A stretch of DNA of 56,480 nucleotides, taken from assembly GCA_024743405.1 (NCBI GenBank), contig JANSWP010000044.1, positions 1 through 56,480 on the forward strand. Direction: 5' to 3'. A model generated the notes under the pieces. That model was not told the origin of the DNA. It was given only the letters and a program-made list of their open reading frames with translations, and did not search any database. The stretch comes from Bacteroidota bacterium (lineage in GTDB: Bacteria > Bacteroidota > Bacteroidia > Chitinophagales > Saprospiraceae). Each line of letters begins with the position of its first letter. Position 1 is the stretch's first letter. Made by a program: the position numbers and the translations under genes. Positions 36,448-46,276 of the stretch are shown here, piece after piece.

Positions 36448-38691
36448 ATGGGTAAAATAAATCCAATTACCACTTCCTTCAACTTGCCAGATGGACGTGA
36501 AGTAACAATTGAAACTGGCAAACTAGCAACTCAAGCAGACGGTTCAGTCGTCGTCAAAATGGGTAAAACAATGTTGTTTTGCTCTGTAGTTTCTTCTACA
36601 GAGCTTAGAGAAGGACAAGCCTGGTTCCCTTTATCCGTAGACTATCAAGAAAAATTTGCAGCAGCTGGTCGTATTCCTGGTAATTTTTTCAGAAGAGAAG
36701 CAAAATTATCTGATAATGAAGTATTAATTTCTCGATTAGTAGATCGAGCCATTCGTCCTTTATTTCCAGATGGCTATATGAATGACACTCAAGTCATCAT
36801 CAATTTAATTTCTGGTGACCCAGATGTTTTGCCAGATGCTTTTGCCGCATTAGCAGCATCTGCTGCATTTGCAGTTTCTGATATTCCTTTTAATGGACCA
36901 ATTTCTGAAGTTCGTGTAGTCAAAAAAGGAGAAGACTATTTAGTGAACCCTAACGTATCTGATAAAGAAGGCGCGACATTGGATGTCATTGTTGCAGCCA
37001 ATATGGATAACATTTTGATGGTTGAGGGAGAAGCAAAAGAGTGCTCAGAAAAAGAATTAGTTGAAGCAATTAAGATAGGACACGAAGCAATTAAAGTGCA
37101 ATGTCAAGCACAATTAGAGTTAGCTCAAAAAGTGGGCGGGAAAGCGCTTCAGACAAGAGAAGTGGCTCCACAACCTTCAGATGAAGATTTGAAAAAAGAG
37201 ATTGTCGAGCTTGCAAAAAGCAAAATCTATGAAGTCACAAAAGCTTTCTTAGCAAAACATGACCGAAAAGAGAAATTCAAAGAAATCAAAGTAGAAGTGA
37301 TGGAAGCTTTGCTCGAATCAAAGGGTGAAGAGTACATGGAAGAAAATAATGACCTCGCCAAAGAGTATTTCGAGAAAGTGAAAAAGGAGACTATTCGAGG
37401 TGTCGTTTTAGATGAGCAAATTCGTTTAGATGGTCGAAAAACAGATGAAATTCGGAACATTTGGACAGAAGTAAATTATTTACCGTCTGCTCACGGCTCT
37501 GCCATTTTCACTAGAGGGGAAACACAATCATTGACATCTTTAACTTTAGGGACTAAGATGGATGAAATGATGATTGACAATGCGATGGGTAAGTATCAAG
37601 AGAAATTCTACTTACACTACAATTTCCCTGCATTTTCTGTTGGTGAAGTTAAACCAATGAGAGGACCAGGGCGTAGAGAAGTAGGGCACGCAAATTTAGC
37701 AAGCCGCTCGTTGAAACAAGTATTACCGGACGAAATGGTTTATACCATTCGTTTAGTTTCCGATATTTTGGAGTCAAATGGTTCTTCTTCAATGGCTACT
37801 GTTTGTGCTGGTTCCTTATCTTTGATGGATGCTGGGATTAAAATCAAATCTCCTGTTTCGGGTATTGCTATGGGTATGATTACGGATGGTGAAAGAACAG
37901 CAATTTTATCTGATATTCTTGGAGACGAGGATGCATTAGGAGATATGGATTTCAAATTGACAGGAACGGAAAAAGGTATTACAGCTTGTCAAATGGATAT
38001 CAAAATCGAAGGTCTTTCCTACGATTTATTAGAAAAGGCTTTGGAACAAGCCCGTGAAGGTAGATTGCACATCCTAAATGAAATGGCTCAAACGATCTCT
38101 GAACCAAGAGAAGACTTGAAGCCTCATGCACCTCGAATTGTAGAAGTAATAATAGACAAAAGCTATATTGGTGCTGTCATAGGACCTGGTGGTAAAATCA
38201 TCCAGGAAATTCAGGAAACGACTGGCACGAACATCAACATTCAAGAAGTCGATGATAAGGGCGTTGTCAATATTTCAAGCTCTGATAAAGCCTCTATTGA
38301 AGCCGCAGTAGCAAGAATTAATGACATTACGTTCACACCTTCAGTGGGTGATGTTTATGAAGCAAAAGTAAAAACAGTAATGCCTTATGGCGTTTTTGTT
38401 GACTTTAAAGGAAAAAGTGGCTTGTTGCACGTTTCAGAAATTTCTCACACTCGTATAGATAATGTCGAAGATGTTTTCAGTGAAGGCGATGATGTCAAAG
38501 TAAAATTGATAGATATTGACCAAAGAACTGGAAAATTCCGTTTATCTAGAAAAGCTTTGATCCCAAATCCAAACGGCGATTCCAACAATGATGGTGATAA
38601 CAGAGGCGGCGGATACCGTGGTGGTGGAAGAGACCGCAGAGGCGGCGGCGGCGGTGGATACCGTGGCGGAGGTGGCGGTGGAAGAAGATAA
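36448..38691 (+). CDS. pnp: Polyribonucleotide nucleotidyltransferase (PNPase)
   Basis: 747 residues. Two RNase PH-like cores flank a helical domain, with characteristic segments FFRREAKLSDNE and GRREVGHANLASRSL. A KH domain follows at about 563-625 (GAVIGPGGKIIQEIQ), then an S1 domain at about 632-705 (PYGVFVDFKGKSGLLHVSE). The last 41 residues (707-747) form a tail rich in Gly, Arg and Tyr (RGG-like), not seen in classical E. coli PNPase. It degrades RNA 3'-5' with phosphate. It follows rpsO and has its own strong terminator. Confidence 0.97.
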   Translation: MGKINPITTSFNLPDGREVTIETGKLATQADGSVVVKMGKTMLFCSVVSSTELREGQAWFPLSVDYQEKFAAAGRIPGNFFRREAKLSDNEVLISRLVDRAIRPLFPDGYMNDTQVIINLISGDPDVLPDAFAALAASAAFAVSDIPFNGPISEVRVVKKGEDYLVNPNVSDKEGATLDVIVAANMDNILMVEGEAKECSEKELVEAIKIGHEAIKVQCQAQLELAQKVGGKALQTREVAPQPSDEDLKKEIVELAKSKIYEVTKAFLAKHDRKEKFKEIKVEVMEALLESKGEEYMEENNDLAKEYFEKVKKETIRGVVLDEQIRLDGRKTDEIRNIWTEVNYLPSAHGSAIFTRGETQSLTSLTLGTKMDEMMIDNAMGKYQEKFYLHYNFPAFSVGEVKPMRGPGRREVGHANLASRSLKQVLPDEMVYTIRLVSDILESNGSSSMATVCAGSLSLMDAGIKIKSPVSGIAMGMITDGERTAILSDILGDEDALGDMDFKLTGTEKGITACQMDIKIEGLSYDLLEKALEQAREGRLHILNEMAQTISEPREDLKPHAPRIVEVIIDKSYIGAVIGPGGKIIQEIQETTGTNINIQEVDDKGVVNISSSDKASIEAAVARINDITFTPSVGDVYEAKVKTVMPYGVFVDFKGKSGLLHVSEISHTRIDNVEDVFSEGDDVKVKLIDIDQRTGKFRLSRKALIPNPNGDSNNDGDNRGGGYRGGGRDRRGGGGGGYRGGGGGGRR

Positions 38692-38725
38692 GCAACTGAC
38701 AAAACAATAAACGATAAAAATTCAT

Positions 38726-38758
38726 AAGACCGGCAAACTATTTTGTTGGTCTTTTTTT
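38726..38758 (+). terminator. Terminator after pnp
   Basis: aagaccggcaaa (38726-38737) pairs with ttttgttggtctt (starting 38741) using two G-U pairs, and is followed by a run of T. It is a strong Rho-independent terminator 34 bp past the stop. Confidence 0.85.
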
Positions 38759-39131
38759 ATGCCTAATACCATTGTTTTGGGCATCTTTTTTGTTGTAAGT
38801 TGATTGTTTTAATAAAATGGATTTCCGACTTATCAAAGAATCTATCCTAGAACGAACTTTTTTAACCAACCTCGTGTTTCCTAAAGTTAGCTATCAATAA
38901 TAAAAAAAATCAAAAAGTCAAGTCTTTTTTTTAAATATGGCAACTATTTTAATCAATATTTCAAAGATTCTTAATACTTTGAGTTTTCATAATTAATTTT
39001 CTTGTTTATATGGCCTTTTTTGATTTGTTGAATTATTTATTTCACCAATAAAGCAAATTAGACAAAAGACATTTTAAATGGATAATTAGTTTTTGCAGGC
39101 TTTCAATCAATTATTTAAAAAACCCCTGGCT
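38759..39131. other. Gene-free stretch upstream of rpoD
   Basis: AT-rich, with T and A runs; no gene, repeat or clear TAnnTTTG box was recognised. It should hold the rpoD promoter. Confidence 0.45.
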
Positions 39132-39998
39132 ATGCGTCAATTAAAAATAACGAACAAAATTACCGCTCGAGAGAGTCTTGCATTAGACAAGTACCTCAAC
39201 GATATTGGTAAGATTGATCTGCTGACTGCTGAAGAGGAGGCAGAGATGGCACGAAGAATCAGGCAGGGCGACCAAGATGCCTTGGATATATTAACAAAAG
39301 CCAATCTCCGTTTCGTAGTTTCCGTAGCAAAGCAGTATCAAAATCAGGGGCTTTCTTTAAGTGATTTAATTAATGAAGGGAATGTTGGGCTGATGAAGGC
39401 AGGTAAGAGATTTGATGAAACCAAAGGGTTTAAATTTATTTCTTATGCCGTATGGTGGATTCGTCAATCAATTTTACAGGCAATCGTAGAGTATTCCAGG
39501 ATAGTACGTTTGCCATTGAACAAAGTAGGATCGTACAATAAAGTTAATGAAGCTTTCCTTTCTTTTGTTCAGGAATTTGAACGAAATCCAACTCATGAGG
39601 AACTGGGAGAATTGCTTAACATGACTCCAAAAGAAGTTTCCAACATGCTCCGAGGTGGAGGAAGACACCTCTCTGTTGATGCGCCTTTAAGTGGTGAACA
39701 AGGTGACTCTACAATGTTGGATGTCATTACAACAGGTGGATCAGCGTCTCCAGATGAAAACTTAATGGAGCAATCACTTAAAGAAGAAGTGCAACAAGGA
39801 TTATCTATTCTTTCACCTAGAGAGGTGGAAGTACTTTCTTCTTATTATGGGTTAAATGGACACAAATCACTTACCTTAGAAGAAATCGGCGAATTGTATG
39901 GTCTTACACGAGAGCGGGTACGCCAAATAAAAGAAAGAGCGATCCGCAGACTGCGAAAATCTTATAATCGCAATGCACTAAAGTCCTATTTAGGTTAA
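39132..39998 (+). CDS. rpoD: Primary RNA polymerase sigma factor (RpoD/SigA)
   Basis: 288 residues from the ATG at 39132 ([15 protein letters not shown]). The in-frame TTG 39 bp upstream would add 13 residues but is unlikely. It is short, as usual for Bacteroidota, lacking the long region 1.1 of proteobacteria. Region 1.2/2 ([44 protein letters not shown]), region 3 ([18 protein letters not shown]) and region 4 ([18 protein letters not shown]) are complete. It should recognise the TAnnTTTG promoters found here. Confidence 0.96.
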   Translation: MRQLKITNKITARESLALDKYLNDIGKIDLLTAEEEAEMARRIRQGDQDALDILTKANLRFVVSVAKQYQNQGLSLSDLINEGNVGLMKAGKRFDETKGFKFISYAVWWIRQSILQAIVEYSRIVRLPLNKVGSYNKVNEAFLSFVQEFERNPTHEELGELLNMTPKEVSNMLRGGGRHLSVDAPLSGEQGDSTMLDVITTGGSASPDENLMEQSLKEEVQQGLSILSPREVEVLSSYYGLNGHKSLTLEEIGELYGLTRERVRQIKERAIRRLRKSYNRNALKSYLG

Positions 39999-40015
39999 AA
40001 TTATTCTACCAATAT

Positions 40016-40048
40016 AAAAGCCCGATTCTATTCGAATCGGGCTTTTTT
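40016..40048 (+). terminator. Terminator after rpoD
   Basis: aaaagcccgattc (40016-40028) pairs with gaatcgggctttt (40034-40046) around a 5-nt loop, followed by T. It may also serve the minus-strand gene ending at 40098. Confidence 0.9.
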
Positions 40049-40097
40049 GTTTCTGCAAATATCACGTTAACTTTTAATAGTGAACGAGCAACGTTAC

Positions 40098-41072
40098 TCA
40101 GTGTTTTCTTTTCTTAATTGTAGTGGTTCTTTTTTTACCTGCCACTGCCCTACTCTTTTGTTTTTTAACGTTGACCTTATTATTCTGTTTTTTCGAAACG
40201 GCTCCATTTGTGCCAATCCCACGTTTCGTCGATTTGGTTCTTTTACCAACAGTTGCTTTTCCATTATTACCGACTACTCCAACTTTGGTAGTAGTTTTAG
40301 TACCCTTTACTTTACCATTATTTAAAGCAACCCTTCTTGTTGTCTTAGTATACACAACCTTTGAAGTTCTTCTTTTGGGAGTATATAATCTATGTGCTTT
40401 TACGACCCTATGTGTTGTTACTAAACGATACTTAGGTTTAAAAACAACTGTTCTACTATAAAATGAACGCCAAGGTCGTGGACTCCGGACTCTGTACCAG
40501 CTAGGATAAAAGCCAAAATAAAAAGGGGAAACCCAAACTCGATATCTAGGAGCGTAGATAAAACGAACAGAAGGCCAAAGCCAAACATTCAATATAACTC
40601 GTTGAGTGCCCATTTTGACCGAAGGTCCACCTTTTCCACCTCCCACACTTTCTTCTTTGAAAGGCTCTACAATTTTTTGCTTTCCATAAATTTCCTCGTC
40701 ACCAATAATTTGGAGTATAGCTGTTTCATTACCTGTTTTTTCAATTTCAATAACAGCTATATCTTGAGATTCATTTTTATCGACAGGTACTTGAAGTACT
40801 ATTGCATGGACATTTCCATCCATATTATCAATAACCCTGATATAATCGATATCCCCATCTTCATTTAAGTCTAGATTATTCACTGAGTTCTCTTCAGAAT
40901 TCAATCTCTTTTCGAAGTCTTCAAGTGATTTAGATTTTTCAAAAAGGTCGAGTGCACCTTCCATACTAAAATTGTCACCTGGATAACCTGTTTCATCTTG
41001 GGCATAAATAAAACAGGTGGATAAAAGAATAAGGGCTAAACTTAAAAAACGAACATTCCAATTAGTTTTCAT
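40098..41072 (-). CDS. Secreted basic protein with EF-hand-like loop
   Basis: 324 residues. The signal peptide is 1-24 (STCFIYAQ). Residues about 25-135 are acidic and contain a calcium-loop-like motif DLNEDGDIDYIRV. A central hydrophobic aromatic stretch (VWLWPSVRFIYAP, FYFGFYPSWYRV) is followed by a C-terminal half extremely rich in Lys, Arg, Thr and Val. I do not recognise a named domain. The chain may sit in the periplasm or bind the cell surface or nucleic acid. It shows no operon link. Confidence 0.7.
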   Translation of the reverse strand: MKTNWNVRFLSLALILLSTCFIYAQDETGYPGDNFSMEGALDLFEKSKSLEDFEKRLNSEENSVNNLDLNEDGDIDYIRVIDNMDGNVHAIVLQVPVDKNESQDIAVIEIEKTGNETAILQIIGDEEIYGKQKIVEPFKEESVGGGKGGPSVKMGTQRVILNVWLWPSVRFIYAPRYRVWVSPFYFGFYPSWYRVRSPRPWRSFYSRTVVFKPKYRLVTTHRVVKAHRLYTPKRRTSKVVYTKTTRRVALNNGKVKGTKTTTKVGVVGNNGKATVGKRTKSTKRGIGTNGAVSKKQNNKVNVKKQKSRAVAGKKRTTTIKKRKH

Positions 41073-41237
41073 AATTCGTATTTTTGATTTGAAAATAGTA
41101 GGTTTGACTTTGGAAATATCTTTAGGTTTAACAACATGTCTAAATAAACCTAGTTACACCGAAAGAATAAGTTGGACAATTAGACCAAATTATTTTGGTG
41201 TTAATTACCATATTTCACCAAAATTAAATCCGTAATT

Positions 41238-41657
41238 ATGAAAACTAAAGAATACACAAATGGTGAGATAACCGTAGTTTGGAAGCCAGAAATTTGTATT
41301 CATGCGGCAATTTGTGCTCAAGGTTTACCAAAGGTTTTTGATCCTAAATCACGCCCATGGATAAATACAGCGGGAGACTCAACTGAAAATATCACTGCTC
41401 AAATTGACAAATGCCCTTCTGGAGCTTTATCTTATTATTTAAATAATATTGGGAAAGAAAGCCAAAATAAAAAGGAGGAAACAGTTATTCATATTGCCCC
41501 AAATGGCCCATTATTAGTTCAAGGAAATATTATTTTGAAAGATTCGGAAGGTAACGAAACTAAAAAAGAAACCCGGACAGCACTGTGTCGCTGCGGCGCC
41601 TCTTCAAACAAACCATTCTGTGATGGTGCTCATAAGGAAATTGGATTTGAAGGGTAA
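41238..41657 (+). CDS. Mono-cluster ferredoxin-like and CDGSH iron-sulfur fusion
   Basis: 139 residues. The first half fits the Fer4_19 (mono-cluster, PF06902) family: EICIHAAICAQGLPKVF and DKCPSGALSYYL. The second half, from about residue 75, is a CDGSH domain with the 2Fe-2S motif LCRCGASSNKPFCDGAH. Both halves bind Fe-S clusters in known relatives. The function of such fusions is poorly known; a redox or cluster-transfer role is likely. It stands alone, 25 bp from the convergent glycosidase gene. Confidence 0.88.
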   Translation: MKTKEYTNGEITVVWKPEICIHAAICAQGLPKVFDPKSRPWINTAGDSTENITAQIDKCPSGALSYYLNNIGKESQNKKEETVIHIAPNGPLLVQGNIILKDSEGNETKKETRTALCRCGASSNKPFCDGAHKEIGFEG

Positions 41658-41683
41658 GCAACATGGATAGGATAGAATAAAAT

Positions 41684-43012
41684 CTAATCAACATCCATTA
41701 AAAAATCTATACATAAAGCAGCAGACCACGAAAATTGATTGGTACCATAACCAGCTGCTTTATCAATAGATTTCCTTGGGTCAAAATATTCAAAAAAGCC
41801 ATGCTTTGAGAGTAATTCAAGACTATGCTCCTTTAACATTTCTGCTTCCTTTTCGAAATCGAACCTTTTCAAACCATTGTGTAAAAGCCAATTCATGTTT
41901 ATCCAAATAGGCCCTCGCCAATACTTTTCATAATCAATATCCTCAGCTAGAAGGCTATAAGTCGGATAACCCCATGTCTCGGTGCTCCTATCCCCTGAGA
42001 AGGCTGGGTGATTCAATAATTTCAACATTAATTCCGCTTGTTCCTGAATCGGTACACCACCAAATAGAGGAATCAAGCCATTGGAAGTTTCATTGAGAAT
42101 AAGTTTCTCATTCCTTAAATCATACGCGTTATAAATGCCCCATTCCTCGTCCCAAAGTTTTTCATTCATACTAAAAAGGGTCAATTCATTCCATTGGACA
42201 ATTTCGGAAACATCTTCACCCAATAGTCCACCAATCTTTATCAGTGCCTCATTAGACTTGGTCAAAATTCCATTAAATAGAGGATCCTGAATCAAAAAAG
42301 GACATTCTTCATAAATAACTTTATCATTGTAATTATTACTCCTAAAAATATCTACCAAATGAACATACCTATCATAATCCAAATCAGTGGGACGGTGTAA
42401 GGCAGCCTTTGGATTTTGCAAATCTTGTCGAATGTATTTTGGAATTTCTAGCTCTTTGACATCAATCATTGACAAAGCATCATCCCAACATGGTGAATTA
42501 TCTGTTCCAGACTCCCAAGGATGTTGAATATAAATTAATCCTTCTTCTAGAGGATCCCGATTGTCATAAAGATATTTATGTAAGCTGACAACTTTAGGAA
42601 AAAGCTCCTTCAAAAATGCTTTTGCACGTTTCTTATCTTCTGCAATTTCATAAATTCGTTCTAAAACAAAACCATGTACCGGTGGTTGAGTTATGCCACT
42701 TGTCGCCTGGTTAAAAGGAGCATATTCAGACTTTTCCGTTTCCCAAAAATCTTTGCCTGGAAAATAATGAGCCTCCTTTTCTTCTCCAAAAACAATATGG
42801 GGTAACATTCCATTTGACCACTGTCCCTTAAACAAATGTCTCAATTCCGCCTCTGCCCTATCCATATTAAAATGTGCCAACCCAATCGCGATAAACCCTG
42901 AATCCCAATTCCATTGATGAGGATATAAATTTGGAGCTGGTTTAGTAAAATCTCCGTTCCAATTTTTATTCAAAACGTCTTTCGCTGCATCGAGTATTTG
43001 GGAGTGGTTCAT
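41684..43012 (-). CDS. MGH1-like/GH63-type glycoside hydrolase
   Basis: 442 residues with the (alpha/alpha)6-barrel look of the mannosylglycerate-hydrolase/GH63 group. Segments QWNWDSGFIAIGLAHF near the N-terminus, ESGTDNSPCWDDAL in the middle and YWRGPIWINMNWLLHNGL near the C-terminus are typical. There is no signal peptide, so it is cytoplasmic. The exact sugar is unknown; mannosylglycerate or glucosylglycerate, which are osmolytes, would suit a marine organism, but this is inference. It is monocistronic. Confidence 0.82.
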   Translation of the reverse strand: MNHSQILDAAKDVLNKNWNGDFTKPAPNLYPHQWNWDSGFIAIGLAHFNMDRAEAELRHLFKGQWSNGMLPHIVFGEEKEAHYFPGKDFWETEKSEYAPFNQATSGITQPPVHGFVLERIYEIAEDKKRAKAFLKELFPKVVSLHKYLYDNRDPLEEGLIYIQHPWESGTDNSPCWDDALSMIDVKELEIPKYIRQDLQNPKAALHRPTDLDYDRYVHLVDIFRSNNYNDKVIYEECPFLIQDPLFNGILTKSNEALIKIGGLLGEDVSEIVQWNELTLFSMNEKLWDEEWGIYNAYDLRNEKLILNETSNGLIPLFGGVPIQEQAELMLKLLNHPAFSGDRSTETWGYPTYSLLAEDIDYEKYWRGPIWINMNWLLHNGLKRFDFEKEAEMLKEHSLELLSKHGFFEYFDPRKSIDKAAGYGTNQFSWSAALCIDFLMDVD

Positions 43013-43198
43013 CTGTTTAATTCATTTTTTAAATAATAAAACGTTTTTCAATAACTGGTGTCGCACATAGAATACTGCTTTTGCTTTATACGACATCAAA
43101 AACTGGAAAGCGAATAAGGGGCAAAAGTAAGGAAAGATATGAAGCTTGGTGAAGTTAATTTATATAATATAAAAAATATTTCGATATATGCCTAGACA

Positions 43199-43234
43199 AA
43201 AAAAGCAGGCAGACAACCAAAGTTATCTGCCTGA
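43199..43234 (-). terminator. Terminator after the rhodanese gene
   Basis: caggcagacaa (43207-43217) pairs with ttatctgcctg (43224-43234) with one mismatch. The A run on the left (43198-43205) gives a U-tract on the minus strand. It ends the persulfide dioxygenase/rhodanese unit. Confidence 0.8.
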
Positions 43235-43268
43235 GAATCTAGACTTTATAAACGTAAAATCTTATGGT

Positions 43269-43652
43269 CTATAATGGAGTGTTTTGAATTAAAGTATCGG
43301 CTCCGAAGATATTCACCCATCCGTTTAAGCCACCATCCAAATTAAAAACATTTTCAAATCCTGAATTCTGCATTAAAGTGCAGGTTCGAATACTGCGTCG
43401 ACTTGATCGACAATAAACAAAGTAGTGAGTAGAGGGATCAAGAACCTCCATTTGATTATAGAATTCTTCCCCTAAATAATCCAAATTGATGGCATTTGGT
43501 ATATAGCCAGTATTGAACTCATCTGGCCTTCGGCAATCTATCAATAAGCCATTAGATGAATTTTCAAAAGCTTGTTGAAAATCATGCGGAGAAAGATTCT
43601 TCAACTGTCTTTTCAGTATCTCCCAACGGCCTATTTTGCAATTTTCTTCCAT
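43269..43652 (-). CDS. Single-domain rhodanese (sulfurtransferase)
   Basis: 127 residues, all one rhodanese domain. The active-site loop YCRSSRRS has the persulfide cysteine at C81, preceded by LIDCRRPDEFNTGYIPNAINL and followed by VFNLDGGLNGW. It accepts and donates sulfane sulfur. It lies 42 bp downstream of the persulfide dioxygenase-like gene and likely shares its transcript. Confidence 0.92.
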   Translation of the reverse strand: MEENCKIGRWEILKRQLKNLSPHDFQQAFENSSNGLLIDCRRPDEFNTGYIPNAINLDYLGEEFYNQMEVLDPSTHYFVYCRSSRRSIRTCTLMQNSGFENVFNLDGGLNGWVNIFGADTLIQNTPL

Positions 43653-43694
43653 TGATCAGGAAAATCTTTCCAACCTAAATGAGTGAATCAAATA

Positions 43695-45104
43695 TTATGA
43701 CTTGGAACAAGTTAAGCTGTTTGTTGGTATTTTAGAAGAAACTACATCGTCAAAAATACCATGTACATTCACTAAATAGTCAACACCTCTTGACTTCAAA
43801 ATAGAACCTGCAATAGTAGATCGATACCCACTCCTACAATGCATATAATAGGTTTTATTTTGATCAATTTGATGCATATTTTGATTAATAAAATCCAACG
43901 GAAAGTTTTGGGCGTCTTCAATATGATCCGCCTCATATTCACCAGGTTTTCGAACATCCAAGATATTTTCTACGCTTCCGCTTCCATAATGATGTTCAAA
44001 GGTCGCAATATCAATAGTTAATAGCTGATCTACCTCATTGCCAGCATTTTTCCAAGCTTCAAATCCACCTTTTAAATATCCAATTGCATTATCATATCCA
44101 ACTCTAGCTAATCGCATTACTGTTTCCTCAGCCTTTCCTTCTGGTGCAATAATCAGAATCGGTTGCTTTAAGTCTGGAACTAAAGCTCCAACCCAAGGAG
44201 CAAAACTTCCACCTATACCAATAAAAATTGAATTGGGAATAAATCCTTTTATAAACTCAGTTTTGTCTCTAACATCAATCATTAATGCATCAGTTGCATT
44301 CGCCGCAGCTTCAAATTCAGAAACTGAAAGTGCCCTAGCACCACGCTTCATTACATCGTCAATACTTTCATATCCTGACTTGTTCAATTTTGCGTTTTTT
44401 GCAAAATATTGGGGAGGAGCAATCAATCCATCTGTAACTTCTTTGATAAACTCGTCCCGAGTCATATCTGCTCTCAGCGCGTAATTAGTCAATTTTTGGT
44501 GACCTAAAGTATCCCAAGTTTCTTTACTCATGTTTTTTCCACAAGCCGAACCAGCACCATGAGCTGGATATACAATTACCTCGTCTGGCAATGGCATAAT
44601 TTTATTTCTTAAACTATCAAATAGCCACCCTGCCAAATCTTCTTTCGTCAAATTGGTAGACTTTTGCGCCAAATCTGGCCGACCAACATCTCCAATAAAT
44701 AATGTATCACCTGAAAATAAAGCATGCTCTTTTCCCTCTTCATCCAATAATAAATAGCAAGTACTTTCTGGTGTATGACCAGGAGTGTGTATGACTTTAA
44801 TTGTCAATTTTCCAACTTGGAAAGTTTGACCATCTTTCGCCTCTTGCTTTTCATAGGTCGTTTCGGCATTGGGACCATATACAATAGCAGCTCCAGTTTC
44901 CTTGGCTAAATCTAAGTGCCCAGAGACAAAATCTGCATGAAAATGGGTTTCAAAAATATATTTAATTTTTGCACCTCGTTCTGAAGCTCTATCCAAGTAT
45001 GGTTGAGTTTCTCTTAAAGGATCAATAATAGCAGCCTCTCCATTACTTTCAATATAATAGGCTCCTTGAGCAAGACATCCAGTATATATTTGTTCTATTT
45101 TCAT
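43695..45104 (-). CDS. Persulfide dioxygenase-like metallo-beta-lactamase protein with two rhodanese domains
   Basis: 469 residues. The N-terminal metallo-beta-lactamase domain (1-240) has THFHADFVSGH (H54, H56, D58), H110, D133 in FSGDTLFIGDVGRPD and H182, the single-Fe ETHE1-like pattern. Rhodanese 1 (about 255-355) lacks the catalytic cysteine (IIAPEGKAEE at its place). Rhodanese 2 (about 365-455) has C423 in MHCRSGYRS. The layout resembles CstB-type enzymes that turn persulfides into sulfite or thiosulfate. It likely works with the adjacent rhodanese in sulfide detoxification. Confidence 0.9.
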   Translation of the reverse strand: MKIEQIYTGCLAQGAYYIESNGEAAIIDPLRETQPYLDRASERGAKIKYIFETHFHADFVSGHLDLAKETGAAIVYGPNAETTYEKQEAKDGQTFQVGKLTIKVIHTPGHTPESTCYLLLDEEGKEHALFSGDTLFIGDVGRPDLAQKSTNLTKEDLAGWLFDSLRNKIMPLPDEVIVYPAHGAGSACGKNMSKETWDTLGHQKLTNYALRADMTRDEFIKEVTDGLIAPPQYFAKNAKLNKSGYESIDDVMKRGARALSVSEFEAAANATDALMIDVRDKTEFIKGFIPNSIFIGIGGSFAPWVGALVPDLKQPILIIAPEGKAEETVMRLARVGYDNAIGYLKGGFEAWKNAGNEVDQLLTIDIATFEHHYGSGSVENILDVRKPGEYEADHIEDAQNFPLDFINQNMHQIDQNKTYYMHCRSGYRSTIAGSILKSRGVDYLVNVHGIFDDVVSSKIPTNSLTCSKS

Positions 45105-45161
45105 ATTAAATGCTCTTCAGATAATACAATGTTAATGAATTTGTTTTGGGATAGTTTTAAA

Positions 45162-45174
45162 TAGGAAATTCCTA
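45162..45174. promoter_or_regulatory. Palindrome upstream of the persulfide dioxygenase gene
   Basis: taggaaattccta is a perfect palindrome of two 6-bp arms around one base, 58 bp before the start codon at 45104. It may be an operator; no sulfide-responsive regulator gene is nearby. Confidence 0.35.
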
Positions 45175-45302
45175 GTAAAAAGCTCAAAACCCACGCTAAG
45201 ATATGAAAGGATGTTCATATATTCAAACATTAGTTTAGTAGCATTAATACGACATCTTTGTTTCTTTTGATCTACTAAAAGGGCAGTTCTTTCTTATAAT
45301 CC

Positions 45303-46199
45303 TTAACGATGTACTTCATACTGAAATGATTCAATGTCTGATTGAAGGACTCGAAATTTATTGGGTTCGATAAAGGGAAGATTGAAAATGGAAGCATTTT
45401 CTTCTAATTGATTCATAGTCCGAATACCCGAAGCAATTGTTGAGACAGCTGGATTCGATAAAACATATTGAAGGGCTAAATCTCTCATTTTACGATTTTC
45501 GTCCTCCATACTCGCTAGTAAATTTTGAATATTTTGAACATTCTCATTAGAATGATTCAAATAAGCAGTTGGAGGTTTTCCAGCCAATAGTCCTTTTGCC
45601 AGTGCTCCTCTGACTATTACTCCAATGCCTTGATCTTTTAGAAAATCCAAACAATTCTCTTCTGCACGCTTATCCAGCAAACTGTATTGCATCATCACAC
45701 TGACCATATTGGATTTTTTTGCCCATTCTCTAATTACATTAGGTCGAATGGATGAAATTCCATATGCCCGTATATACCCTCCTGATTTTAATTCTTCGAA
45801 GGCTTCAATTGCTTCATCAATAGGGTCATCAATAGTCCCACCATGCAATTGATATAAATCGATATAGTCAGTTTGTAATCTATCCAAACTTTCGTGTACA
45901 GCTTTTTTGATATACGCTTTTCGAGGGTTCCAATCCCAGCCACTTCCATCTTTTCTCCATTGATTTCCAACCTTAGTAGCAATGATTACCTTCTCTCTCT
46001 TACCTTTTAAAGCTGCTCCTAGTGTTTCCTCATTGAATCCATTGGCATATAAATCGGCAGTGTCAAAAGTATTAATACCAAGCTCAATAGCTCTGTGAAT
46101 CAATTGTTCGTTTTCTGAATGATCAGCCCCTAATGACATACATCCGAAGGAGATTTGGCTAACATTTAAGTCTGAATTTCCAAGTTTTGCATATTTCAT
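45303..46199 (-). CDS. Aldo/keto reductase
   Basis: 298 residues with the catalytic tetrad D46, Y51, K76 and H119 (NTFDTADLYANG, IIATKVG, YQLHGG). NADPH-dependent reduction of aldehydes or ketones is expected. The substrate is unknown. It is divergent from pgeF, with a 77-bp shared upstream region. Confidence 0.92.
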   Translation of the reverse strand: MKYAKLGNSDLNVSQISFGCMSLGADHSENEQLIHRAIELGINTFDTADLYANGFNEETLGAALKGKREKVIIATKVGNQWRKDGSGWDWNPRKAYIKKAVHESLDRLQTDYIDLYQLHGGTIDDPIDEAIEAFEELKSGGYIRAYGISSIRPNVIREWAKKSNMVSVMMQYSLLDKRAEENCLDFLKDQGIGVIVRGALAKGLLAGKPPTAYLNHSNENVQNIQNLLASMEDENRKMRDLALQYVLSNPAVSTIASGIRTMNQLEENASIFNLPFIEPNKFRVLQSDIESFQYEVHR

Positions 46200-46276
46200 A
46201 ATTGCGATTTTATCAAAAATATTTTAGTTATTCCCAATTTTTTAAAATGGTTACTTTTACATAAAATAAAACATTG

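Noticed and set aside
38445-38702. Pro-rich 85-codon frame on the minus strand at the end of pnp
   Set aside because: It is the complement of the Gly/Arg-coding tail of PNPase; the proline run is a by-product of GGN codons.
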